Shown in pieces: positions 63,917 through 64,000 of a stretch of 64,000 nt of DNA. The notes under the pieces were generated by a model. It made no database searches, was not told where the DNA came from, and was given only the letters and a program-made list of their open reading frames with translations. The stretch covers positions 124,001 to 188,000 of the forward strand of contig NZ_JBBDHC010000002.1 in the NCBI RefSeq assembly GCF_037203605.1. The letters run 5' to 3'. Origin of the DNA: Denitratimonas tolerans. GTDB taxonomy: Bacteria; Pseudomonadota; Gammaproteobacteria; Xanthomonadales; Xanthomonadaceae. The number at the start of each line of letters is the position of its first letter. The first letter of the stretch is position 1. The position numbers and the translations under genes were made by a program.

Positions 63917-64000
63917 GGGTCAGCCTCCCGCACAGCCGTGAAGGACAGCTGCCCGACGGCACGGCGCGCGCCGCGCGTTCCGGGCAATCGCACAACCTGC
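63917..64000. other. upstream edge of the Pil-Chp cluster, no gene identified
   Basis: The last 84 bases contain the pilI ribosome-binding site (gggagg, minus strand). Short open frames to the edge exist, but none resembles the end of a PilH response regulator. Confidence 0.5.

Overview
The window is GC-rich, densely packed bacterial DNA with many 1 to 17 base gene overlaps. Gene content points to a gammaproteobacterium near the Xanthomonadales/Lysobacterales: a ruvB-ybgC-tolQRAB-pal-cpoB-queE-queC-tRNA-Lys run, an Xps-like type II secretion operon, a PilI-PilJ-CheR-ChpA-ChpB-ChpC twitching-motility chemosensory cluster, an ECF sigma factor with a Ser/Thr kinase-TPR protein, and a YihY protein with the N-terminus typical of that group. 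This placement rests on recognition only; no database search was run.

Layout. 1-16.7 kb is mixed housekeeping: a TPR fragment, acylphosphatase, a TlpA-like thioredoxin, YihY, DUF2069, a one-domain asparaginase, a secreted S8 protease with duplicated PKD-PPC tail, SufT, ProC, YggT, a SET-domain protein, a MASE1-GGDEF-EAL protein, a META-domain lipoprotein broken by one TGA, GlsB, an M20 dipeptidase, HutD, tRNA-Phe and a cupin. 16.9-20.6 kb is a four-gene heme-copper oxidoreductase operon (CuA plus cytochrome c subunit II, subunit I, SenC/SCO, small membrane protein). Its order matches norSY-senC-orf1 of ammonia oxidisers, and subunit I has Asn where oxygen reductases have the cross-linked Tyr, so it is probably an sNOR-type nitric oxide reductase rather than a terminal oxidase.

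20.9-28.0 kb is a genomic island of about 7 kb at the 3' end of tRNA-Lys, bounded by exact 58-base direct repeats. It holds an AT-richer gene of unknown function, a gene fragment resembling a JAMM/Mov34 protein, and a type III restriction-modification pair. A GIY-YIG nuclease gene flanked by two inverted palindromic repeats sits between mod and res. The target-recognition part of mod has a lower GC content than the rest, suggesting a swapped specificity domain. No integrase is visible.

28.1-36.1 kb is the Tol-Pal/queuosine operon on the minus strand with ruvB at its head. 36.2-39.2 kb is the ECF sigma/kinase pair. 39.3-41.5 kb holds a glutaredoxin-like protein, L-serine dehydratase and a DUF486 membrane protein. 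41.6-50.1 kb (minus) is one long probable transcription unit: gspG-H-I-J-K-L-M-N, then two inositol-monophosphatase-family genes, a nudix hydrolase and mazG. 50.2-51.0 kb is rsmE. 51.0-63.9 kb (minus) is the Pil-Chp chemosensory operon, including a 2263-residue ChpA.
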